Of a stretch of DNA of 64,000 nucleotides, positions 55,451 through 63,580 are shown in pieces; positions within the stretch are counted from its first letter, which is position 1, and the number at the start of each line of letters is the position of its first letter. Source of the stretch: JAGDZR01 sp049115695 (lineage in GTDB: Bacteria; Bacteroidota; Bacteroidia; Cytophagales; Cyclobacteriaceae); the NCBI GenBank assembly GCA_049115695.1, contig JAGDZR010000012.1:381807-445806 (forward strand). The letters run 5' to 3'. The position numbers and the translations under genes were made by a program. Below the pieces are notes generated by a model that saw nothing but the letters and a program-made list of their open reading frames with translations, searched no databases and was not told the origin of the DNA.

Positions 55451-57955
55451 ATGAGATCAACTAAAATCCGGTATGTTATCCTTGGATTCATACTGTGCTT
55501 TTTCTTTTCAAGTTTTGGGCAAAGCTTGAATCAACTTTATCAAGACGCATTATCTGAGATGCAAGCGGCTAATTTACCGCGGGCAATTGAATCTGCTGAA
55601 AACGGGTTGCTAAGAGCTCAAAATCAACAGAATGGTCGATATGTCTTCCAGTTTGATGTTTTAATGGGGGACATCTATTCCGCCTCAGGAGACTACACAA
55701 GTTCTATTTATCATTACTTAAGAGCCGCATTACTATCAGAGCGGAATAATAATAACCAAAATACAGCCGAAGCTTATTACGCACTCGGTAAATCCTATCT
55801 TGAAATGAGTGCATTTGGGAAAGCTAATGAGGCTTTTTCGAAATCCTCGGAAAATTTTCTATTGTCAGATGATCTCTTGGGAGTGATAAGAGCCAGACAG
55901 GCGCAGGCGATTAACCTTTTTGAATCAAAAGATTACAACGGGTCTATAGAAATATATGAATCCTTACTTCCTATCGTTAGGAATTTCACAGACAATTACT
56001 CGATTGTTCAGCGAATCTATGAGGAACTGTTACTAACCATTGAAAAATCGGGTGACATGCAAAAGGGGGTAGAGTATGGGGAAAAATATGAGAGCATGTC
56101 ATTATTTCCAAGAAGCGCGGATATTTGGAATCTAATGGTAGGGTTTTATGCGAGTTCAGGAGACCATAGCACAGCATTGAAGTACGCCAATAAGACCATT
56201 GAAAATTTCCCTGATAATGCAGGCTATCTGATTAACCTAGGGAAATGTGAAGCCATGATGGGTAATAGCGATAAGGCCATTTCCATATTTAATGATGCCT
56301 TGAACAGCGCAACATTACAAGGAGATGAACTGGATATCATGAGAGTCAATAATGAGCTTGCCCAAGTTTACCTCAGTCAGGCTGATAATGCAAGTGCAGA
56401 CTTTCACCTTAAAAGTGCAGAAGAAATAGGTATAAGAAATGGATTCCATAACGAGTTGATTAGTACTTACAACATGCTGATTACCAGCTATTCATCTGAA
56501 GATTTGACTAATGAGACACTTGTATACAGAAGTCAGTTGGATAGACTCACAACGGGAATGAGTAACAATGAAAGGGCGATATTAGAAAATGGCAGCAGTG
56601 CTGATAGTAGAATAGCGGAACTTGAGCAAATGATTCGACAATCTCTAGTCCAAAGCACATCCTATTCTAAAAATATCCTTGAAGAGATGAATTTGGTTTC
56701 AAACGTTCCGGGCCTAGCAGTTGACCGGACCGATAGGCTTGTTAACCTTGAGGATATTTCAGAAGTTAATCTGAATGAAGGAGGTACAGAGGAATTAAGA
56801 AAATTGAAGGAAACAGAGAATAAGCAGCTTCTTGAGCTTTCAAATAAAGAGCGGTTGATTCTCCAACAGCAATCTGAGTTGCAGAAAGCTGAACTGGAAT
56901 CAGCCAGCAAGCAGCAACAACTGCTCTTTATCATCATGGGGATTGGTTTGATAACAATCGTTACTTTGGGAATTTCGTTTTGGCGAATAAGTAATTCCAA
57001 AAAAGTAATTGCTCAGAAGAATAAAGATCTTGAGATCCAAAAAGTTGAATTGCAGGATGCACAAAGCAAACTGACCAACACCCTGGATATTGCACAGCAG
57101 ACAAGTAAAAATCTGCAAGTGACTAATACAGAGTTAAAGGCTGCTCAATCACAATTGATTCATGCAGAGAAAATGTCCTCCTTGGGGCAACTGACAGCTG
57201 GAATTGTGCATGAGATTAACAACCCTGTGAACTTTGTGAATGGGGGGATTCATACTCTCGAAAGAACCCTTGAAAATATCATTCAATTATTAAAACAAAC
57301 CCAAAATAAAACAGGCCAAGAGGCTGAAGAAGTTCAAGAAGAGCTGCGCGAGGAGCTAGAATATGCCAATGAATTTATTCCTCAGATTCTGAAAGACATG
57401 TTGTTTGGTACTTCTAGGATAGAGGATATTGTAAATGGCCTTCGGATTTTCAGTAGACAGGATGAAGAGATTCCGAAGAAAGCCAAGCTTTCAGAAGTTA
57501 TCGATTCCGCTCTATTGATCTTAAGAACCAAGTATATCTCAGTAGCGAAAATCACCAAAGAGCTTGATCCAAAGATTGACAAGATTGACTGTTTTCCTGG
57601 TCAATTGAATCAGGTATTGGTCAATTTAATCAGTAATGCTGTTGACGCCATTCCTAAAAAAGGACTTATAAAAATTAGTACAGAAGATTTTGACACCAAA
57701 GTAAGGTTGAAGATATCTGATAATGGAAGAGGAATGGATAAAGACGTGATGACCCACATATTTGATCCTTTCTTCACTACGAAAGAAGTGGGTAAAGGAA
57801 CAGGGTTAGGTTTATCGATAACTTATTCCATTATTGAAAAGCATGGAGGTAAGATTTCCGTGAGGAGTAAAGTAGGAGTAGGAACTACTTTTACGATCGT
57901 TTTGGATAAGGTTATTAAACCCAGAAGAAAGTCGAAAGAACAAATTGTGGCTTGA
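55451..57955 (+). CDS. TPR sensor histidine kinase (copy 2)
   Basis: 834 residues from the ATG at 55451; a TTG 24 bp upstream is in frame but the ATG gives the cleaner signal peptide (MRSTKIRYVILGFILCFFF). Architecture matches copy 1: TPR region (about 30-330), coiled coil, transmembrane helix at about 490-513, and a HisKA-HATPase domain (His587 in AGIVHEINNP, FDPFFTTKEVGKGTGLGLSI). The kinase end is nearly identical to copy 1 while the TPR region is much less so, again duplication with sensor divergence. It is followed 74 bp later by the FHA gene, so a functional link to the Ser/Thr cluster is possible but unproven. Confidence 0.92.
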   Translation: MRSTKIRYVILGFILCFFFSSFGQSLNQLYQDALSEMQAANLPRAIESAENGLLRAQNQQNGRYVFQFDVLMGDIYSASGDYTSSIYHYLRAALLSERNNNNQNTAEAYYALGKSYLEMSAFGKANEAFSKSSENFLLSDDLLGVIRARQAQAINLFESKDYNGSIEIYESLLPIVRNFTDNYSIVQRIYEELLLTIEKSGDMQKGVEYGEKYESMSLFPRSADIWNLMVGFYASSGDHSTALKYANKTIENFPDNAGYLINLGKCEAMMGNSDKAISIFNDALNSATLQGDELDIMRVNNELAQVYLSQADNASADFHLKSAEEIGIRNGFHNELISTYNMLITSYSSEDLTNETLVYRSQLDRLTTGMSNNERAILENGSSADSRIAELEQMIRQSLVQSTSYSKNILEEMNLVSNVPGLAVDRTDRLVNLEDISEVNLNEGGTEELRKLKETENKQLLELSNKERLILQQQSELQKAELESASKQQQLLFIIMGIGLITIVTLGISFWRISNSKKVIAQKNKDLEIQKVELQDAQSKLTNTLDIAQQTSKNLQVTNTELKAAQSQLIHAEKMSSLGQLTAGIVHEINNPVNFVNGGIHTLERTLENIIQLLKQTQNKTGQEAEEVQEELREELEYANEFIPQILKDMLFGTSRIEDIVNGLRIFSRQDEEIPKKAKLSEVIDSALLILRTKYISVAKITKELDPKIDKIDCFPGQLNQVLVNLISNAVDAIPKKGLIKISTEDFDTKVRLKISDNGRGMDKDVMTHIFDPFFTTKEVGKGTGLGLSITYSIIEKHGGKISVRSKVGVGTTFTIVLDKVIKPRRKSKEQIVA

Positions 57956-58029
57956 TTTGGTAAATAATTGCACAAGCCACTTTTTATGAAGAAATTTAGA
58001 TAATCATTGAACGAATTAAGGTCCATATA

Positions 58030-58938
58030 ATGAAAAAAATTATTCTGCTCACTGCTCTTTTCATTACACTAAGTGGAGAAAGAGTTTTTGCTCAGGAAGA
58101 CGCGGAAGTTATCCCAGTGGATAGTATAATGACAAATCCTGGTAAGTATAACAATGAGTTTGTGATGATCCGCGGGCAAGTGACTCAGTACACTCCCGGA
58201 GGTGCACAAACCGCAGGAAGTTATATGGTTCAGGGTGATTACGGTAGCCCAATCTCAGTAACCACTATGGACTCAAAACCAGAGGTATTCGAACTGTATG
58301 AAGTGAGTGGAACTGTGGTAATTGATCCATATACCCAACAACCATACATAATTGAGAAGTACAAAGAGCAGGTAAATGGGACAGGATTAAATAATCCGGT
58401 GGTTCTCTTTCTGATTTTCGGAGGCTTCTTAATCATGGCGATTTTGATTATTATACTTAGTGTTAGAACAGGTATAATTGGAGGATCGAACAGCGCAGGG
58501 AAGGGTGTTGCTTCAGCAGCAAGTGGTGATGAAAATAGAATTGGGTACGACAATGAGTTCCAGACCATCCGTATTCCAGCATACGAACAAAAAACAATGA
58601 AATTTATTCCTGGTAAATTAGTTGTGACTGCTGGTTTGGATAAGGGCAAAGAATTCATGATTTCAGGATATCCATCACCGAAGGGTAATATTGTATCCAT
58701 TGGAAGAGAATCGGTGACCGGAGAACGGGCTTACTCACATATTCAACTTACAGAGAAAACAGTATCTCGAAAGCAGGCAGAAATCATTCAGTCTGATGGG
58801 AAAATATATTTAAGAAATCTTAGCGAAACTAATTTCACATCGTTAGATGGTGATGAATTGCCACCGGAACAAGAAAGAGAAATTGTATCCGATTCAGTAA
58901 TTAGAATGGGAGAACTCGAATTCAAATACGTAGTTTAA
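58030..58938 (+). CDS. Envelope protein with OB-like domain, TM helix and FHA domain
   Basis: 302 residues. A signal peptide (to about 22), a small beta domain resembling an OB-fold (about 28-115: IPVDSIMTNPGKYNNEFVMI, RGQVTQYTP, ELYEVSGTVVIDPYTQQPYI), a transmembrane helix (124-147), then a cytoplasmic part ending in an FHA domain (about 200-302). The FHA core is visible as SIGRESV near 225, HIQLTEKTVSRKQAEI, and NLSETNFTSLDGDEL; the Arg, Ser and Asn typical of phosphothreonine binding are present. This places a phospho-Thr reader in the cytoplasm and a ligand-binding-like domain in the periplasm. With the PP2C and Ser/Thr kinase downstream, it is likely a signalling partner. Confidence 0.85.
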   Translation: MKKIILLTALFITLSGERVFAQEDAEVIPVDSIMTNPGKYNNEFVMIRGQVTQYTPGGAQTAGSYMVQGDYGSPISVTTMDSKPEVFELYEVSGTVVIDPYTQQPYIIEKYKEQVNGTGLNNPVVLFLIFGGFLIMAILIIILSVRTGIIGGSNSAGKGVASAASGDENRIGYDNEFQTIRIPAYEQKTMKFIPGKLVVTAGLDKGKEFMISGYPSPKGNIVSIGRESVTGERAYSHIQLTEKTVSRKQAEIIQSDGKIYLRNLSETNFTSLDGDELPPEQEREIVSDSVIRMGELEFKYVV

Positions 58939-58952
58939 CCCCAATCGACTAA

Positions 58953-60200
58953 GTGAAGTATCAACTCGCATTTGATTCATTTATAGGAAGACGGCAAGAA
59001 AACCAGGATGCGGTGCTCAGCTGCAGGGTATCCGAAGAGACTTTTCTTATTGGCATTGCTGATGGTATGGGAGGTACGAATGGCGGACGAATAGCGAGTC
59101 ATTTGGTAGTTGATTCAATCATCGAATTTGTAAAAGGACTTGATCCATCGGAAATTTCTGAGGACAGCCTTAAACCGATTTTGTCAAGATGTTACAGAAG
59201 CGCCAATAATAAGCTTCAAGATCGAATAGCAGCCGATCCTGAGTTAGCCGGTATGGGTACAACCCTATGTATGATTATCATCCATAAGGGTAAATATGCC
59301 TGGGCAAATATTGGGGACTCAAGAATCTATGAAGTAGATGAAGATGGGATGAAGTTGCTAACTGTTGATCATACTTATTTACAACAATATAAGAACGAAA
59401 CAAGTGAGGAACTTCCGGAAGAATTAAGACTGAAGTATGAGCACTATTTGACAAAGTGTATTGATGGTAAATACGAGTCCCCGGATTTGTTTCCGACTGA
59501 TAGTTCTTGCTTGGAATTCTCAGAAGAGAAACAGTTTTTACTCTGTTCTGACGGTTTGATTATTAATAAGTATGATGACGATCATTCAATCTTACGCGAT
59601 TTATTTCAGTCTGGTAAGACCATTGAAAAAGGAGTAGAGAAGATGATCAAATATGCGTTTGATAATGGATCAAATGATAATATCTCAGTTGCATCGTTAA
59701 GGGTTACACATGAAGGAAAAGAGAGTGGCTGGGAAGGTAAACCGGTAAATAGTAAAATAAAAATCACGCCTAAGAAATCAGGTTTTCTCAGCGGAAACAA
59801 ATTGATCATAGGCTTGATTACCTTGTTTATAGGGGTATGTTTTGCTGTTCTTATTATTGGTATGTCAGAAACGGATTCATCGTCGACTGAGTCAAACACC
59901 AATCTTACAACAAAATGGATACCACTTAGACAAAGTGACTATGAGTATCCCTTATCCAATAAATATCATATTCATTGGCAACCTTACCCAAACTATAAAG
60001 ATGTCAAACGATATCAATTGAAAATCACGAAAGGTGAAACTGAAATTTATCTTGAGAAATTTCCTGAAGACACCTATCACGTTCCTGTAACAGAGTTTCA
60101 ACTTGAAATCGGAGTAAAATATGGACTGGAGCTGACTGTTCTGCTAGATGATGACAGAGAGGTCGTCGGAAATTCAATTCAATTTTCAATTAGTGATTAA
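58953..60200 (+). CDS. PP2C-family Ser/Thr phosphatase with TM tail
   Basis: 415 residues from a GTG start at 58953, 14 bp after the FHA gene. The PP2C domain (about 1-250) has the metal-binding motifs RRQENQDAVL, IGIADGMGGTNGGRIASHL, AWANIGDSRIYEV, LTVDHTYLQQY and GSNDNISVASL, all intact for a two-metal phosphatase. A transmembrane helix at about 283-303 (IIGLITLFIGVCFAVLIIG) places a C-terminal about 110-residue domain, beta-rich and unrecognised, in the periplasm. It should reverse phosphorylation made by the kinase two genes downstream. Its stop overlaps the next gene. Confidence 0.93.
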   Translation: MKYQLAFDSFIGRRQENQDAVLSCRVSEETFLIGIADGMGGTNGGRIASHLVVDSIIEFVKGLDPSEISEDSLKPILSRCYRSANNKLQDRIAADPELAGMGTTLCMIIIHKGKYAWANIGDSRIYEVDEDGMKLLTVDHTYLQQYKNETSEELPEELRLKYEHYLTKCIDGKYESPDLFPTDSSCLEFSEEKQFLLCSDGLIINKYDDDHSILRDLFQSGKTIEKGVEKMIKYAFDNGSNDNISVASLRVTHEGKESGWEGKPVNSKIKITPKKSGFLSGNKLIIGLITLFIGVCFAVLIIGMSETDSSSTESNTNLTTKWIPLRQSDYEYPLSNKYHIHWQPYPNYKDVKRYQLKITKGETEIYLEKFPEDTYHVPVTEFQLEIGVKYGLELTVLLDDDREVVGNSIQFSISD

Positions 60201-61989
60201 GGGGTTATTAAATGGGTTAGTGTGGTGCATGATTATCCTCATGACATCTGGAATAGCGAGTGCACAGCACTTGCCTCAGATCACTGCGGTCAATGTTGAT
60301 AATTACCCACGAATTGTCATAAATGTGATTGACGAAAATTATGAATATGTAAACAAAGAAATTAATAACTGGCTGATTATTAATCATATGGGGCGATCGG
60401 TTAGTTACGCGGAATTCAATCTGAAATATCGAGAGAATGTGAATTCCACATGGGCTTCACATTTAAATGTAGAGTATTTGGAGATCGCATTCGAGCTCAG
60501 CCAATTGGACACGTTGATCGACATGGATGTAGTGGTTACGATCAAAGATGGACAAGATCAAAGATCGAACGCTCTCAAATTGGACATTGCAGAATCCATT
60601 TTAAAGAGAAGCTACATTGAGACAGTTGAGAGAAAGTCCAATTTATTCAATGAAAACGAAGATTATGAAAAATCCCTTAAATACATTTTAAGGAAATATG
60701 CGGAAGTTGGTCATGCTGATATTTTAGATATCTATGCGGAAACATTGAAAAGTTATGTACGGTACCTGACGTCAAATACTCCTGAACAATCGATGCAAAG
60801 GTTTTATGAAACTTATACCACATCCAAGCACATTATTGAGGATCATGATGATCGGTTATTTGATGAATTAATTAATGTCATAAAGGGAACAAAGCGAACA
60901 GAGTTATATGAAATTGATGTAAACTGGTCAAGGTTAGTTGAGTTATCAAAAACGGAAGAGGTCAACAAGATATTCCGAACATTATTGAAATATGAATTGT
61001 ATGATGATATTTATCAGAAAGGAACTGAACTAGGTGAAAATATCAACAATGACCTTTTTATTAAAGCGTCTTATGCTTTAAGTCTATTTCATGTTGGAAA
61101 CAATGAGAAAGGTAGTGAATACTTTAAATGGGTGTTAAATCATTGGAAAAGTGGAATGGAGTTGAGCCTCTCTGACTATTTGAGACTTCTTCATCAGATG
61201 TATGTGAAAACTTCACAATTTCAACATGCCTTTACCATTAGTGAAAGAATTTATAAGGAGACTAATTCGCAGGCGGACTTATCAAATGTTGTACTTGATG
61301 TAAGGGCTAGATTGAGTCATTTGCTGGTTGACGCTCTTATTGGAATGAATCAGTTGGAGCATTATGAGGTATTCTTGACGAGTGAGCGATTACCCTACTT
61401 TATTTCAGAGATAAAAATTGAGAAGGATTCACTGATATTTAATTATAAGAATAAAAACTCTGAAAATTTTTTAGTCTTTGAAGAATTGGTTTTAAACAAA
61501 ACCACACAGGATAATTCTGTCAAGGTCAAAATCACGATTTCTTCCGAACTTAAAGAAAAGGGGAGTCAGCTGATTACAAATGTCGCTCGAGACGTATATA
61601 ATATAGACTATTGGTTGGATTTTTTGCAAAATGAGGAGAAGGAGAGTCTTAAGTCAATTTTTGTTGTTTTATCAAAGATGTTTGAAGCGGAATATTTCCG
61701 TTCACTGACCACTGATCCTATGGAACAGCTGGTTAATGAAAATGATTACTTGGAATATTATGTTTTCCATTCAATAACAAATGAGGACTATAAAGAAATT
61801 GATTTGGATGATTTGAGGTATAGTAGTAAGGATTGGGAAAAATCCAGAGTTACACGAGGATTTTATTTTCAAACGACGAAGCACAAAGAGAATGAAGTGT
61901 ATGATATGGCTTATCCAATTTATACTTTGAATGACGAACATGAATATTTGGGTGCAATTAGAATGGGTTTTAACGTTTGGTTCAATTAA
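60193..61989 (+). CDS. Unrecognised secreted protein of the Ser/Thr kinase locus
   Basis: The frame is open from 60148; a GTG at 60193 overlaps the PP2C stop and begins a good signal peptide (ending SGIASAQ), so 598 residues is preferred. The mature part is mostly helical-looking and Lys/Glu-rich from about 140 to 400 (ESILKRSYIETVERKSNLFN, ALSLFHVGNNEKGSEYFKWV), perhaps degenerate TPR. The last about 80 residues (YDMAYPIYTLNDEHEYLGAI) resemble the C-terminal strands of Cache sensor domains. I do not recognise the family. Being between PP2C and kinase suggests a periplasmic sensor or substrate of the system; that is inference. Confidence 0.7.
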   Translation: MIKGLLNGLVWCMIILMTSGIASAQHLPQITAVNVDNYPRIVINVIDENYEYVNKEINNWLIINHMGRSVSYAEFNLKYRENVNSTWASHLNVEYLEIAFELSQLDTLIDMDVVVTIKDGQDQRSNALKLDIAESILKRSYIETVERKSNLFNENEDYEKSLKYILRKYAEVGHADILDIYAETLKSYVRYLTSNTPEQSMQRFYETYTTSKHIIEDHDDRLFDELINVIKGTKRTELYEIDVNWSRLVELSKTEEVNKIFRTLLKYELYDDIYQKGTELGENINNDLFIKASYALSLFHVGNNEKGSEYFKWVLNHWKSGMELSLSDYLRLLHQMYVKTSQFQHAFTISERIYKETNSQADLSNVVLDVRARLSHLLVDALIGMNQLEHYEVFLTSERLPYFISEIKIEKDSLIFNYKNKNSENFLVFEELVLNKTTQDNSVKVKITISSELKEKGSQLITNVARDVYNIDYWLDFLQNEEKESLKSIFVVLSKMFEAEYFRSLTTDPMEQLVNENDYLEYYVFHSITNEDYKEIDLDDLRYSSKDWEKSRVTRGFYFQTTKHKENEVYDMAYPIYTLNDEHEYLGAIRMGFNVWFN

Positions 61990-62005
61990 GTAGGGAATAG
62001 CAACA

Positions 62006-63574
62006 ATGGCGATTGACGATATCACATGTCCAAAGTGCTCGGGAAAGATTAGTTCGAGTGATGCTGAGTGTCCTAAATGTGGACATAATTTGAGTGAAAA
62101 CTCAAAAGATGCTGTTACCATTATAAAGGAAGCACTAAATGAGCGTTATGAGATTAGAGACTTAATTGGAACTGGTGGAATGGCCGGTGTATATCGGGCT
62201 ATGCAGCTTACACTTGAAAGGGATGTGGCTATAAAGGTTGTGCATCAAAACCTGGTGCATGACAAGGAATTTATCCACCGTTTTATCAAGGAAGCTCGTG
62301 TTGCTGCTTCACTGAATCATCCAAACATTATTACAATTCATGATGTCGGCTCCATCGATCAGGTTCATTATATGACCATGGAATATTTGGATGGTGAGCC
62401 ATTGTCAAAAATGATTAGGAGAAAGGGAATGTTGGGCTTGTCGGAGGCGTTGAAAATTGTAATACCAATTGCCCAAGCTTTGAATTATTTACATAAAATG
62501 GGTTATGTCCATCGTGATGTGAAGAGTTCCAATATTTTCATCACGAAGGATGGCAGACCTGTGTTGACCGATTTTGGTATCGTTTATACAAATGAAAGTT
62601 TGCTAAGCCAACCTGGTACCGTTTTAGGTACACCTGAATTCATGAGCCCAGAACAGGCCAATGGAAAAGATATTGATGGGAGAAGTGACCTTTATAGTTT
62701 AGGTGTCATATTATATGAGGCAATTACTGGAAAAATGCCATTTCGAACTGACAATCCTTTGACAACAGTGTTCAAGGTGATTAATGAGGCACCAAAAGAA
62801 CCGGTAGAGCATAACCGAAAAATTCCAACTTGGTTGAATTCGCAAGTATTGAATTTGCTGGCTAAGGATCCTGAAAAAAGGGTGCAGAATGGAAATAGAC
62901 TAGCTTCCAACCTGTTTCATAAAAAAACTGTTTCATTCAATTTTGATCTGCCAGTTTCAGAATCATCAGAACCCTCGCAAGAATCTAATACGCTTATTAC
63001 CAGGATAACTCAAGTAACCCAATCGTTGAATATTGGGGATTGGAACAAGGGGAAAGCTGATGATAGTGCATTAGAAGAAATATCAGCAGAGGAGAAAGAG
63101 TCTACATCTAGTGCTTACAAGTTGCTTGTTGGATTGATAAGTGTAGTGTTAATAGGGCTAATAGGAGCTAATATCTATTTTGTAAATGCCGCATCTTCAA
63201 ATGATAATTCAGTTTCCAATGATCAGGCAATAGAATTAGCCGGAAATGATGTTGATGATAATAATATTTATACCACTGTAGATCAACATCCATTGTATCC
63301 AGGAGGAATTTCGGAGTATTATAATTATATTAAGAATAATTTGAAATATCCTGATTTCGCAAGAGAGCGAGGTATTGAAGGAAAGGTAATGATGGAATTT
63401 GTGATTGAAAAAAATGGTTCGGTCGGAGAGATTAATGTGGTGAAAGGGCTTGGTTCAGGTTGCGATGAAGAGGCCTTTAGGTTGATTAGAGAATTACCGG
63501 ATTTCAAACCGGGTGTTTTAGATAAGAAGTTTGTTAGAGTTAAAGTTGTTCTACCTGTAGAATTTGTCATATAG
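62006..63574 (+). CDS. Ser/Thr protein kinase with zinc ribbon and periplasmic TonB C-terminal domain
   Basis: 522 residues. An N-terminal zinc ribbon (CPKC and CPKC, residues 8-25) precedes a Hanks-type kinase domain at about 45-310: glycine loop GTGGMAGVYRA, Lys77 in VAIKVV, HRDVKSSN (His169, Asp171), DFGIVY (Asp189) and GTPEFMSPEQ. All catalytic residues are present. After a linker comes a transmembrane helix (about 373-393) and a periplasmic TonB C-terminal domain (about 430-522: YPGGISEYYNYIKNNLKYPD, ERGIEGKVMMEFVIEKNGSV, DEEAFRLIRELPDFKPG). Kinases of this class usually carry PASTA or other sensors at this point, so the TonB domain is unusual. It may couple TonB-like outer-membrane contact to kinase activity. 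Confidence 0.93.
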   Translation: MAIDDITCPKCSGKISSSDAECPKCGHNLSENSKDAVTIIKEALNERYEIRDLIGTGGMAGVYRAMQLTLERDVAIKVVHQNLVHDKEFIHRFIKEARVAASLNHPNIITIHDVGSIDQVHYMTMEYLDGEPLSKMIRRKGMLGLSEALKIVIPIAQALNYLHKMGYVHRDVKSSNIFITKDGRPVLTDFGIVYTNESLLSQPGTVLGTPEFMSPEQANGKDIDGRSDLYSLGVILYEAITGKMPFRTDNPLTTVFKVINEAPKEPVEHNRKIPTWLNSQVLNLLAKDPEKRVQNGNRLASNLFHKKTVSFNFDLPVSESSEPSQESNTLITRITQVTQSLNIGDWNKGKADDSALEEISAEEKESTSSAYKLLVGLISVVLIGLIGANIYFVNAASSNDNSVSNDQAIELAGNDVDDNNIYTTVDQHPLYPGGISEYYNYIKNNLKYPDFARERGIEGKVMMEFVIEKNGSVGEINVVKGLGSGCDEEAFRLIRELPDFKPGVLDKKFVRVKVVLPVEFVI

Positions 63575-63580
63575 ACAAAA

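Noticed and set aside
58239..58700. Leftward 153-codon open frame
   Set aside because: Antisense to the OB-like/TM/FHA gene, Pro/Ser/Ile-rich with no domain or signal.
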